From positions 1 to 7,691 of the forward strand of contig JAILAO010000035.1 of the NCBI GenBank assembly GCA_024681565.1: 7,691 nt of DNA, read 5' to 3'. Below, piece by piece: positions 1 through 5,492 of the stretch (the first letter of the stretch is position 1; every line of letters starts with the position of its first letter). A program made the translations under genes and the position numbers. The notes beneath the pieces were generated by a model. That model saw nothing but the letters and a program-made list of their open reading frames with translations. It had not been told where the DNA came from and ran no database searches. The stretch is from Bacteroidales bacterium (GTDB lineage Bacteria > Bacteroidota > Bacteroidia > Bacteroidales > UBA932).

Positions 1-288
1 ACCTGGATGCCCGCGGAGAACGCCCTCGGTGCCAGCCACGGCATGGAGTTGCCGTTCATGTTCAACAATGTACAGAACATGCGTGAAATGACGGGGGGCA
101 GCGACCGGGCGTACCGTTTCCAGGAAACGGTCAGCAATATCTGGCTCTCCTTCATCAAGAACGGCAATCCCGGCATCTCCGCCTGGGAGCCGTACAGCGA
201 GGAGAACGGCCTCACGATGATCCTGGATGACGAGTGCCGTGCGGCGCGTCACCACGATGATGAACTGCTGGGCTTTTCCGCCCGCTGA
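1..288 (+). CDS. Type B carboxylesterase, C-terminal fragment (5' end outside window)
   Basis: The frame is open from the first base and ends at TGA 286-288, leaving 95 codons of a protein that starts upstream of the window. The segment GASHGMELPFMFNN matches the block around the catalytic histidine of type B carboxylesterases (alpha/beta-hydrolase fold, Ser-Glu-His triad). The histidine is encoded at 37-39. The following stretch, with FQETVSNIWLSFIKNGNP and then a W-x-PY segment, is the usual C-terminal helix and end of that family. The nucleophilic serine elbow and the signal peptide, if any, lie outside the window. The family hydrolyses carboxylic esters, and members in Bacteroidota are often exported and sit in carbohydrate loci, but the substrate cannot be read from this piece. 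A hairpin terminator follows 18 bases after the stop, so it ends its transcript. The ATG at 7 is internal, not the start. Family assignment is firm; substrate is unknown. Confidence 0.85.
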   Translation, partial: TWMPAENALGASHGMELPFMFNNVQNMREMTGGSDRAYRFQETVSNIWLSFIKNGNPGISAWEPYSEENGLTMILDDECRAARHHDDELLGFSAR

Positions 289-306
289 TCCGCCAATATG
301 TTTCAA

Positions 307-351
307 TAATCAATCGGCCCGGATGTTTTATCCGGGCGATTGATTAATTTT
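307..351 (+). terminator. Rho-independent terminator after the carboxylesterase
   Basis: A long inverted repeat pairs 307-324 with 330-346 around a five-base loop (GTTTT). One unpaired G in the left arm is the only interruption. The core is GCCCGGAT/ATCCGGGC, extended by TAATCAATC/GATTGATTA. It is followed by a short ATTTT run. The position directly after the carboxylesterase stop and before the next gene supports termination on the plus strand. It separates the two plus-strand hydrolases into different transcripts, unless readthrough is substantial. Confidence 0.85.
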
Positions 352-379
352 ACGGATATACCAAAGCTTTTTACTACAG

Positions 380-1285
380 ATGAAAAAGATCTCCATTCTG
401 CTGGCCGCCTGCACATTTGTGCTGGCCGCCTGTGCCCCCAGGGAAGTGGCTCCGGTCGCTTCCCAAAGCCGCGTCGTCGAAGACGGCGGTACCGGCCCCT
501 ACAAAGTCCTGATGCTTGAAGACCCCTCCCTGCCGGAGCATACGGTCTTTGCTCCCCAGAATCTCGCTCCATTTGGCAAGAAGAACCTCCTGCCGGTCCT
601 GGTCTGGGGCAACGGCGCCTGTATCAACTCTCCTTGGGAACACTACAAATTCCTCAATGAGATTGCCTCGCACGGTTTCCTCGTGATTGCCACGGGTCAC
701 ATCCCGATGACGGACGAGCGCTACACCGGACCGATGTCCACCTCCAGGCAGCAGATCGAGGCCATCGACTGGGCCATTGCCCAGAATGCAGACAAAAACA
801 GTCCGTACTACGGCCGCATTGACGTGAATGCCGTCGCGGCCGCCGGTATGTCCTGCGGCGGTCTCCAGACCCTCGAGAATTCGACGGACCCGCGTCTCAA
901 GACCATCATGATCTGCAACAGCGGCCTATTCATCAATCCGGCCGGAGCCGTGCCCAACATGCCGATGCCGGCGAAGGAAAAATTGCAGGAGATAACGGTT
1001 CCGGTGATCTATATCCTCGGCGGCGAGTCTGACATCGCCTACGGAAACGGCATGGACGATTTCCACCGGCTGGAGAAAGTCCCCGCCTTTGCGGCCAACT
1101 ATCCGGTCGGTCATGGCGGGACCTACGCCAAGCCGCACGGCGGCGAGTTCACCGTCCCGGCCCTTGCCTGGCTGCAGTGGCAGCTCAAGGGTGACAAGGA
1201 GGCGGCCAAACTCTTCCAGGGTGAGCCTTGCGGTCTGTCGCAGCGCGAGGGCTGGACCACGGAGAAAAACGCACTGATCGACTAG
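380..1285 (+). CDS. Alpha/beta-hydrolase fold lipoprotein, chlorophyllase/PET-hydrolase-like, substrate unknown
   Basis: A 301-residue predicted lipoprotein. The N-terminus MKKISILLAACTFVLAAC carries a lysine-rich n-region, a hydrophobic core and lipobox LAAC with Cys18, so the mature protein should be lipid-anchored in the envelope. The body shows an alpha/beta-hydrolase order: a strand then WGNGAC (76-81), a plausible oxyanion-hole loop; nucleophile elbow GMSCG with Ser158; likely acid Asp218 in GGESD; likely base His245 in VGHGG. The arrangement resembles the chlorophyllase-like and cutinase/PET-hydrolase-like branch rather than peptidases. An ester bond is the likely target, but the substrate cannot be deduced. 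The ATG at 380 is chosen because the signal peptide begins there; no Shine-Dalgarno is visible, which is normal for Bacteroidota. A terminator separates it from the upstream carboxylesterase, and it converges with the amidase gene. Two hairpins follow the stop. The fold is well supported; the triad assignment is by motif and spacing only. Confidence 0.82.
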   Translation: MKKISILLAACTFVLAACAPREVAPVASQSRVVEDGGTGPYKVLMLEDPSLPEHTVFAPQNLAPFGKKNLLPVLVWGNGACINSPWEHYKFLNEIASHGFLVIATGHIPMTDERYTGPMSTSRQQIEAIDWAIAQNADKNSPYYGRIDVNAVAAAGMSCGGLQTLENSTDPRLKTIMICNSGLFINPAGAVPNMPMPAKEKLQEITVPVIYILGGESDIAYGNGMDDFHRLEKVPAFAANYPVGHGGTYAKPHGGEFTVPALAWLQWQLKGDKEAAKLFQGEPCGLSQREGWTTEKNALID

Positions 1286-1301
1286 ACGGGTGTGCCCGTC
1301 T
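1284..1301 (+). other. Small hairpin overlapping the hydrolase stop codon
   Basis: AGACGGG (1284-1290) and CCCGTCT (1295-1301) form a perfect 7-bp stem with a TGTG loop. It begins within the TAG stop codon of the hydrolase. No T-run follows, so it is not a terminator by itself. It sits just ahead of the larger hairpin at 1305-1342 and may help protect the mRNA 3' end or simply be incidental. Confidence 0.4.
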
Positions 1302-1304
1302 GAT

Positions 1305-1342
1305 ATGGAAAGACTCCGGGAAACCTCCCGGAGTCTTTCCAT
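1305..1342. terminator. Bidirectional hairpin between convergent hydrolase and amidase genes
   Basis: A perfect 16-bp stem pairs 1305-1320 (ATGGAAAGACTCCGGG) with 1327-1342, with a six-base loop AAACCT. It lies 19 bases after the plus-strand hydrolase stop and 18 bases beyond the minus-strand amidase stop, as expected for a terminator shared by two converging genes. The T-tract is poor on both sides, so efficiency is uncertain, but stem strength and position make the role likely. Confidence 0.75.
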
Positions 1343-1360
1343 TATGTATTGAACCGTCGC

Positions 1361-2128
1361 TTATCTGATGACGAAATCATCGGCATCCTCCAGGGCCGGG
1401 AATTTGCTGTGGTAGTCTGCCAGGTGCTCCAGGTCGACCTCCCCGTAGATGATGTCTGCCTGCCGGTCCGGCACCTGGGAAAGGGTCTCGCCGTACGGGC
1501 CGATGAAGGCGGTCCCGCCGCTGTAGTCACAGGCGGGATCCTGTCCGACGCGGTTGACGCCGGCCACATAGCAGGTGTTCTCGATGGCGCGTGCGCGGAG
1601 CAGCGTATCCCACGCAAAGCGGCGGGCGTCGGGCCAGTTGGCTACGAAGAGGATGGCATCATAGTCGTCGCGGTTGCGGAGCCACACCGGGAAACGCAGG
1701 TCGTAGCAGACGGCAAGCAGGAAACGCACGCCCCGGAATTCGGCGACCACGCGTCTGTCTCCTGCGGAGAAACGCTCGCCCTCGCCGCCGTAGCCGAACA
1801 GATGGCGCTTGTCATACTGGAGATAACGGCCGTCGGGATACACGAAATAGAAGCGGTTGACGCATTTCCCTTTCCCGGTGAGTTCCAGGGCGACGCTGCC
1901 GGCGATAGCGGCATCCAGTTCAGCTGCCTTGCGCTGCATCCAGGCAAGGGTGGCGCAGGGTTCCTGCTCGACCCGGGCTCCGGGCAAGGTGGCGAATCCG
2001 GTCGTGAACATCTCCGGGAGGACATACAGGTCAGACTTCTCGGCGGCGGCCAGGACTCCGTCCAGCTGCCGTCTGTTCGCCTCGGGATCTCCCCAGGCGA
2101 TATCCATTTGGATCAGGCAAAGTTTCAT
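1361..2128 (-). CDS. yafV: Omega-amidase, nitrilase superfamily (YafV/Nit2-like)
   Basis: A complete 255-residue cytoplasmic carbon-nitrogen hydrolase. The nitrilase triad is visible: Glu39 in LPEMFTTGF, Lys107 in YDKRHLF, and Cys141 in VCYDLRFPVW. The stretches NDYD-like 'DDYDAILFVANWP', 'RARAIENTCYVAGVNRVG' and the end 'KFPALEDADDF' match E. coli YafV closely in order and wording, and length is about the same as YafV (256). YafV/Nit2 enzymes hydrolyse the amide of 2-oxoglutaramate or 2-oxosuccinamate to the 2-oxo acid plus ammonia, a metabolite-repair or transaminase-linked step. The start fits the YafV N-terminus, which also begins with a short polar lead before the first beta strand. It lies 53 bases downstream of the MFS gene on the same strand, but a terminator intervenes, so it is probably a separate unit. 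Nothing links it to uronate use. Family is certain; exact substrate is from homology. Confidence 0.93.
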   Translation of the reverse strand: MKLCLIQMDIAWGDPEANRRQLDGVLAAAEKSDLYVLPEMFTTGFATLPGARVEQEPCATLAWMQRKAAELDAAIAGSVALELTGKGKCVNRFYFVYPDGRYLQYDKRHLFGYGGEGERFSAGDRRVVAEFRGVRFLLAVCYDLRFPVWLRNRDDYDAILFVANWPDARRFAWDTLLRARAIENTCYVAGVNRVGQDPACDYSGGTAFIGPYGETLSQVPDRQADIIYGEVDLEHLADYHSKFPALEDADDFVIR

Positions 2129-2133
2129 GAAGA

Positions 2134-2141
2134 CAAAGATA
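2134..2141 (-). promoter_or_regulatory. Possible -7 promoter element for the amidase gene
   Basis: On the minus strand these bases read TATCTTTG, a full match to the Bacteroides -7 consensus TAnnTTTG. No TTTG-like -33 box is found 19-20 bases upstream, where the terminator stem of the preceding gene lies. The element ends only five bases before the ATG at 2126-2128, so transcription from it would give almost no leader. The match may be chance in a T-rich terminator tail. Confidence 0.35.
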
Positions 2142-2172
2142 AAGAAAAAACCCTGTCATCCGACAGGGTTTT
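2142..2172 (-). terminator. Terminator of the kdgK-kdgA-MFS operon
   Basis: Arms 2147-2157 and 2162-2172 pair perfectly over 11 bp (AAAACCCTGTC/GACAGGGTTTT) with a four-base loop. On the minus strand the stem is followed by TTTTTT-type sequence running to about 2142. It begins 10 bases after the MFS stop codon. A GC core plus U-tract in the right orientation makes this a textbook intrinsic terminator for the operon. Confidence 0.9.
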
Positions 2173-2181
2173 GGGGAAGGA

Positions 2182-3636
2182 TTAGACCTCGATGGGTTTG
2201 TACTTCGGCACGAGGGCCTTCATGATGCTCCAGGCGATGAGGTAGGCGACACCGCAGAAGCAGAACATGATGAAGTAACCGGCGGGCTTGCCTTCGAATC
2301 CGAGGAAGTGGAAGGCGGCGCCTGCCTGCTCCGCATGGGTGAAGAGGTTACCGGCGACCTTCTGGATGATCATGGAGCCGACACCGCCCGCCATGGCGCC
2401 GATACCGGTGATGGTGGCGATGGTGCTCTTCGGGAACATGTCACCGATGGTGGAGAACAGGTTGGCGCTCCAGGCCTGGTGTCCCGCACCGGCAAGACCG
2501 ATCAGGATGGCCGGCCACCAGGGGGAGTTGAGGTTGATACCCAGCGGCTGCGCGAAGAGCGCTGCGATCGGGAAGAACGCAAAGATCAGCATGGCCAGCA
2601 TACGTCCGGCGTACGGGTCCATGCCTTTCTTCTCCACGAAGATCTTCGGCAGATAACCGCCGAAAATGGAGATGACGGTCACGATGGCGTACAGGGTGAA
2701 GATCAGGCCCTGGCCCAGACCGGAGGTCGCGGGAGCGTTGAACTGGTTGCTGAAATAGGAAGGCGCCCAGAACAGGAAGAACCACCACACACCGTCGGTG
2801 AAGAATTTGCCGGTGATGAAGGCCCAGGTCTGCTTGTACTTGAAGCACTGGATCATCGGGATGGACTTCTGCTCGGCGAGAGCAGCCTTCTCGGCAGCTT
2901 CGGCGGCATCGTCCTGGTGGATGTACTCGAGTTCGGCTTCGTTGACTCTCTTGCTCTTTTCGGGCTTGTCATACATGAAGGCCCAGAAGAACATCCAGAT
3001 GAAGCCCAGACCACCGATGATGATGAATGCCCACTCCCAGCCGAACTTGACGGCCAGGGGAGGAATCACGAGCGGAGCGGCCAGAGCACCGACGGAGGCA
3101 CCGGCGTTGAAGATGGAGGTCGCGAAAGCGCGGTCCTTCTTCGGGAAATACTCGGCGGTCACCTTGATGGCGGCCGGGAAGTTGCCGGACTCACCGAGGG
3201 CGAGGATACCGCGGCAGAGGAGGAACAGATAGACGGACGTTGTCGAGATCGCGAGGGCGGCGTTGCTGCCCGCCTCGACGGCACGCATGGCTGCTACGCC
3301 ATCCAGACCGTTGATGTGGGCGGTGGCCCAACCGCAGGCGGCATGGAGGCAGGCGCCGGCGGACCAGACACCGATGGAGATGAGGTAACCCTTCTTGGTG
3401 CCCATCCAGTCCACGAACTTGCCTGCGAACAGGCAGCAGATGGCGTAAAAGATGGAGAAGAAGGAGGTGATGGTGCCGTAGTGGGCATCCGTCCAGTGGA
3501 ACTCAGGCTTGATGAATTCCTCGTAGGTCAGGGAGAGGACCTGTCGGTCGAGGTAGTTGACGGTCGTTGCCACGAACAGCAGCGAGCACAGCCACCAGCG
3601 CCAGTTGGTCATCAGTTTTTGTTGGGTGTTGGACAT
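2182..3636 (-). CDS. exuT: MFS transporter, hexuronate (ExuT-like, anion:cation symporter family)
   Basis: A 484-residue polytopic inner-membrane protein with about twelve hydrophobic segments. NYLDRQVLS at 27-35 in the first membrane segment is characteristic of the ExuT/GudP/phthalate-type ACS family, and GKFVDWMGTKKGY at 72-84 is the MFS loop 2-3 motif. ALGESGNFPAAIK (146-158) and the FPKKDRAFATSIFNAG segment are also family landmarks. The expected role is proton-coupled uptake of galacturonate, glucuronate or a related sugar acid from the periplasm. A segment at about 106-136 (HINGLDG to TTSVY) lengthens the loop before that landmark compared with E. coli-type members, and a charged central loop spans about 223-260. 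It is the last gene of the operon: its ATG is three bases after the aldolase stop, and a terminator follows its own stop. The neighbouring kinase and aldolase support sugar-acid transport. The substrate within the family, including oligomers or unsaturated uronates, is not resolved. Confidence 0.88.
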   Translation of the reverse strand: MSNTQQKLMTNWRWWLCSLLFVATTVNYLDRQVLSLTYEEFIKPEFHWTDAHYGTITSFFSIFYAICCLFAGKFVDWMGTKKGYLISIGVWSAGACLHAACGWATAHINGLDGVAAMRAVEAGSNAALAISTTSVYLFLLCRGILALGESGNFPAAIKVTAEYFPKKDRAFATSIFNAGASVGALAAPLVIPPLAVKFGWEWAFIIIGGLGFIWMFFWAFMYDKPEKSKRVNEAELEYIHQDDAAEAAEKAALAEQKSIPMIQCFKYKQTWAFITGKFFTDGVWWFFLFWAPSYFSNQFNAPATSGLGQGLIFTLYAIVTVISIFGGYLPKIFVEKKGMDPYAGRMLAMLIFAFFPIAALFAQPLGINLNSPWWPAILIGLAGAGHQAWSANLFSTIGDMFPKSTIATITGIGAMAGGVGSMIIQKVAGNLFTHAEQAGAAFHFLGFEGKPAGYFIMFCFCGVAYLIAWSIMKALVPKYKPIEV

Positions 3637-3639
3637 GGT

Positions 3640-4305
3640 TTATCGTACTTCTTTAATGATTTGCAGTGCTCCTTTGCAGAGCTCGGTGATCTTGGACCAT
3701 TCGCCGGCGGCGATGACGTCCTTCGGGAAGAGGTTGGAGCCCATGCCGACGCAGGTGACGCCGGCCTTGAACCAGGCTTCGAGATTGGCGCGTTCAGGCT
3801 TCACGCCGCCGGTGACCATCAGCTGGCTCCACGGCATCGGGGCACGCACGCCTTTGACAAATCCCGGACCGAGGACATCGCCGGGGAAAACTTTGCACAC
3901 GTCGCAGCCGGCCTCCTGGGCCGTGCTGACTTCGGTCGGAGTGGCGCAGCCGGGGCAGTACGGGACGAGCCGGCGGTTGCACAGCAGCGCAACCTCGCGG
4001 TTGAACATCGGGCCCACCACAAAGTTGGCGCCGAGCTGGAGATACATCGCGGCCGTGGGAGCATCGATCACGGTACCGATGCCCATGATCATGCCCGGGA
4101 GTTCCTTGTTCGCGAATTTTACAAGTTCGCCGAAGACTTCCTGGGCGAAATCGCCCCGGTTGGCAAACTCGAAAGCGCGGATGCCGCCTTCATAGCAGGC
4201 TTTGACGACCTGCTTGGCAGTCTGGAGGTCTCCGTGGTAGAAAACCGGCACGACTGCGGTCTCTTTCATGGTCTGGATGACCTGGATTTTGTTGTATTTT
4301 GCCAT
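3640..4305 (-). CDS. kdgA: 2-dehydro-3-deoxyphosphogluconate (KDPG) aldolase
   Basis: A 221-residue class I aldolase of the KDPG/KHG family (Eda-like), cytoplasmic. It cleaves 2-keto-3-deoxy-6-phosphogluconate to pyruvate and glyceraldehyde-3-phosphate. Visible landmarks are AFEFANRG with Glu46, equivalent to the catalytic Glu45 of E. coli Eda; GIGTVIDAP (75-83), a beta-strand/phosphate-side motif; PGCATPTE (118-125); Lys138 in VCKVFPGD, equivalent to the Schiff-base Lys133; and TGGVKP (165-170), part of the phosphate-binding loop. Length is near the family norm. The gene begins 11 bases after the kinase stop and ends three bases before the transporter start, so the three are clearly co-transcribed and probably translationally coupled. 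With KDG kinase directly upstream, KDPG is the natural substrate. Action on the galacto epimer or 4-hydroxy-2-oxoglutarate cannot be excluded. Confidence 0.95.
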   Translation of the reverse strand: MAKYNKIQVIQTMKETAVVPVFYHGDLQTAKQVVKACYEGGIRAFEFANRGDFAQEVFGELVKFANKELPGMIMGIGTVIDAPTAAMYLQLGANFVVGPMFNREVALLCNRRLVPYCPGCATPTEVSTAQEAGCDVCKVFPGDVLGPGFVKGVRAPMPWSQLMVTGGVKPERANLEAWFKAGVTCVGMGSNLFPKDVIAAGEWSKITELCKGALQIIKEVR

Positions 4306-4316
4306 GTTGTTGAGGT

Positions 4317-5357
4317 TTAGCGTGACACGCGGCCGGAAGCATCGCCCTTCATCAGATTCTCCACCTCGGGAACGGTGACCTGGTTGTAGTCTCCGAAGAT
4401 CGTGTGCTTGAGGCAGGAGGCCGCCACGGCGAAGTTGAGGGCCTTCTGGTCGTCACCGACATAGGTGAGCAGGCCGTAGATGAGGCCGCCCATGAAGGAG
4501 TCGCCGCCGCCTACGCGGTCCACGATGTGGGTGATGTCGTAGCGCGGGGACTGGTAGAGGGTCTTGCCGTCCCAGAGGACGCCGCCCCAGGTATTGTGGT
4601 TGGCGTTGATGGAGCCGCGCAGGGTGATGATGACCTTCTTGGCGCGAGGGAAACGCTTCATCAGCTGTTCGCCCACGCTTTGGAAGCGCTTCTGGTCGAT
4701 GGCGCCGCCCGTAGCGGTCACGTCGAAGCCTTCCGGCTTGATGCCGAAGACCTTGTCGGCGTCTTCCTCGTTGCCGAGGATGACATCGCAGCCCTCGACG
4801 AGGGCCGGCATGATCTCGCCGGCTTTCTTGCCGTATTTCCAGAGATTCTTGCGGTAATTGAGGTCGCAGCTCACCGTCACGCCGAGGGCGTTGGCCGCCT
4901 TGATGGCCTCGAGGCAGACGTCTGCGGCGCCCTGGCTGAGGGCGGGAGTGATGCCGGTCCAGTGGAACCAGTCTGCACCTTCGAAGACTTTCTTCCAGTC
5001 GATCATGCCGGGTTGGATGGTGGCGATGGAGGAGTTGGCACGGTCATAGACCACCTTGCTCGGACGGGCCACGGCACCGGTCTCGAGGAAATAGATGCCG
5101 ACGCGGTCGCCGCCATACACGATGCCGCTGGTGTCCACGCCATAGGAGCGGAGGTCCTTGACGCAGGCTTTTGCGATATCGTTCTCAGGGAGCCGGGTGA
5201 TAAACTTGGCATCGACGCCATAATTGGCGAGGGAAACGGCCACATTTGCTTCACCGCCACCAAAGGTGGCGTCAAACTGCTTGGCCTGGCCGAATCTCAG
5301 ATAGCCGGGCGTCGAAAGGCGGAGCATGATCTCTCCGAAAGTGATAACTTTGGGCAT
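4317..5357 (-). CDS. kdgK: 2-dehydro-3-deoxygluconate (KDG) kinase, PfkB family
   Basis: A 346-residue cytoplasmic sugar kinase of the PfkB/ribokinase family, which phosphorylates 2-keto-3-deoxygluconate with ATP to KDPG. The N-terminal substrate-binding glycine motif FGGGEANVAVSLA is at 32-44, and CDLNYRKNLW (164-173) is the typical KDG-kinase segment lining the sugar acid. The C-terminal PfkB signature is DRVGGGDSFMGG (280-291) with Asp286 as catalytic base. This departs slightly from the common DTxGAGD form by having Arg-Val-Gly-Gly, but retains the anion-hole glycines and base. It is the first gene of the operon: a good promoter lies 31-61 bases upstream of its ATG, and the aldolase starts 11 bases after its stop. 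The kinase-aldolase order matches consecutive pathway steps. The start is supported by the first beta strand KVITFGEIMLR following immediately. Assignment is strong, partly by context, because PfkB kinases vary in substrate. Confidence 0.92.
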   Translation of the reverse strand: MPKVITFGEIMLRLSTPGYLRFGQAKQFDATFGGGEANVAVSLANYGVDAKFITRLPENDIAKACVKDLRSYGVDTSGIVYGGDRVGIYFLETGAVARPSKVVYDRANSSIATIQPGMIDWKKVFEGADWFHWTGITPALSQGAADVCLEAIKAANALGVTVSCDLNYRKNLWKYGKKAGEIMPALVEGCDVILGNEEDADKVFGIKPEGFDVTATGGAIDQKRFQSVGEQLMKRFPRAKKVIITLRGSINANHNTWGGVLWDGKTLYQSPRYDITHIVDRVGGGDSFMGGLIYGLLTYVGDDQKALNFAVAASCLKHTIFGDYNQVTVPEVENLMKGDASGRVSR

Positions 5358-5387
5358 ATATGTGATAGAATTGGTTTTGTCAGTCTA

Positions 5388-5418
5388 CAAATATAGTCAT
5401 TTTTCGGTATTATCCTAA
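5388..5418 (-). promoter_or_regulatory. Bacteroides-type promoter for the kdgK-kdgA-MFS operon
   Basis: The minus strand reads TATATTTG at 5395-5388, a full match to the Bacteroides -7 consensus TAnnTTTG. Nineteen bases further upstream is TTAG (5418-5415), one base off the -33 TTTG box, at the expected spacing. Transcription would start near 5380, giving a leader of roughly 20-25 bases before the ATG at 5357. The -33 half lies just outside the stem of the upstream susD terminator. This is the best promoter in the window. Confidence 0.65.
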
Positions 5419-5419
5419 T

Positions 5420-5458
5420 AGAAAATCCCGCTCCTCGGAAAGGGCAGCGGGATTTTCT
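5420..5458 (-). terminator. Terminator of the susC-susD transcript
   Basis: AGAAAATCCCGCT (5420-5432) pairs perfectly with 5446-5458 over 13 bp around a 13-base loop that can pair further. It begins 34 bases after the SusD stop on the minus strand. The AT-rich base of the stem supplies a TTTTCT tail, followed by ATTAG. It probably ends the susCD message and separates it from the kdgK operon promoter immediately downstream. Confidence 0.8.
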
Positions 5459-5492
5459 GATACAGGATCCGGATCGGAATCCGGTTTCCGGA

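Noticed and set aside
345..352. TAATTTTA as a -7 promoter box for the alpha/beta-hydrolase gene
   Set aside because: It has seven of eight positions, counting the free ones, but lacks the final G. No TTTG-like -33 box is at the right spacing, and the bases are part of the terminator tail. A promoter for this gene must exist nearby but I cannot place it.
1349..2185. A 278-codon plus-strand open frame opposite the amidase
   Set aside because: It has the same antiparallel register as the amidase gene, whose full nitrilase triad and YafV-like sequence make the minus strand the coding one. It would also run through the convergent terminator region and the operon terminator.
2308..4320. A 670-codon open frame on the plus strand opposite the MFS and aldolase genes
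   Set aside because: It runs codon-for-codon antiparallel to both real genes, so it stays open merely because those genes avoid TTA, CTA and TCA codons. Its product is Gly/Asp/Glu-rich with no recognisable domain, while the minus strand encodes two clear enzyme or transporter families.
4404..5396. A 330-codon plus-strand open frame opposite kdgK
   Set aside because: It is a mirror-register shadow of the kinase. The PfkB signature and KDG-kinase motifs lie on the minus strand.
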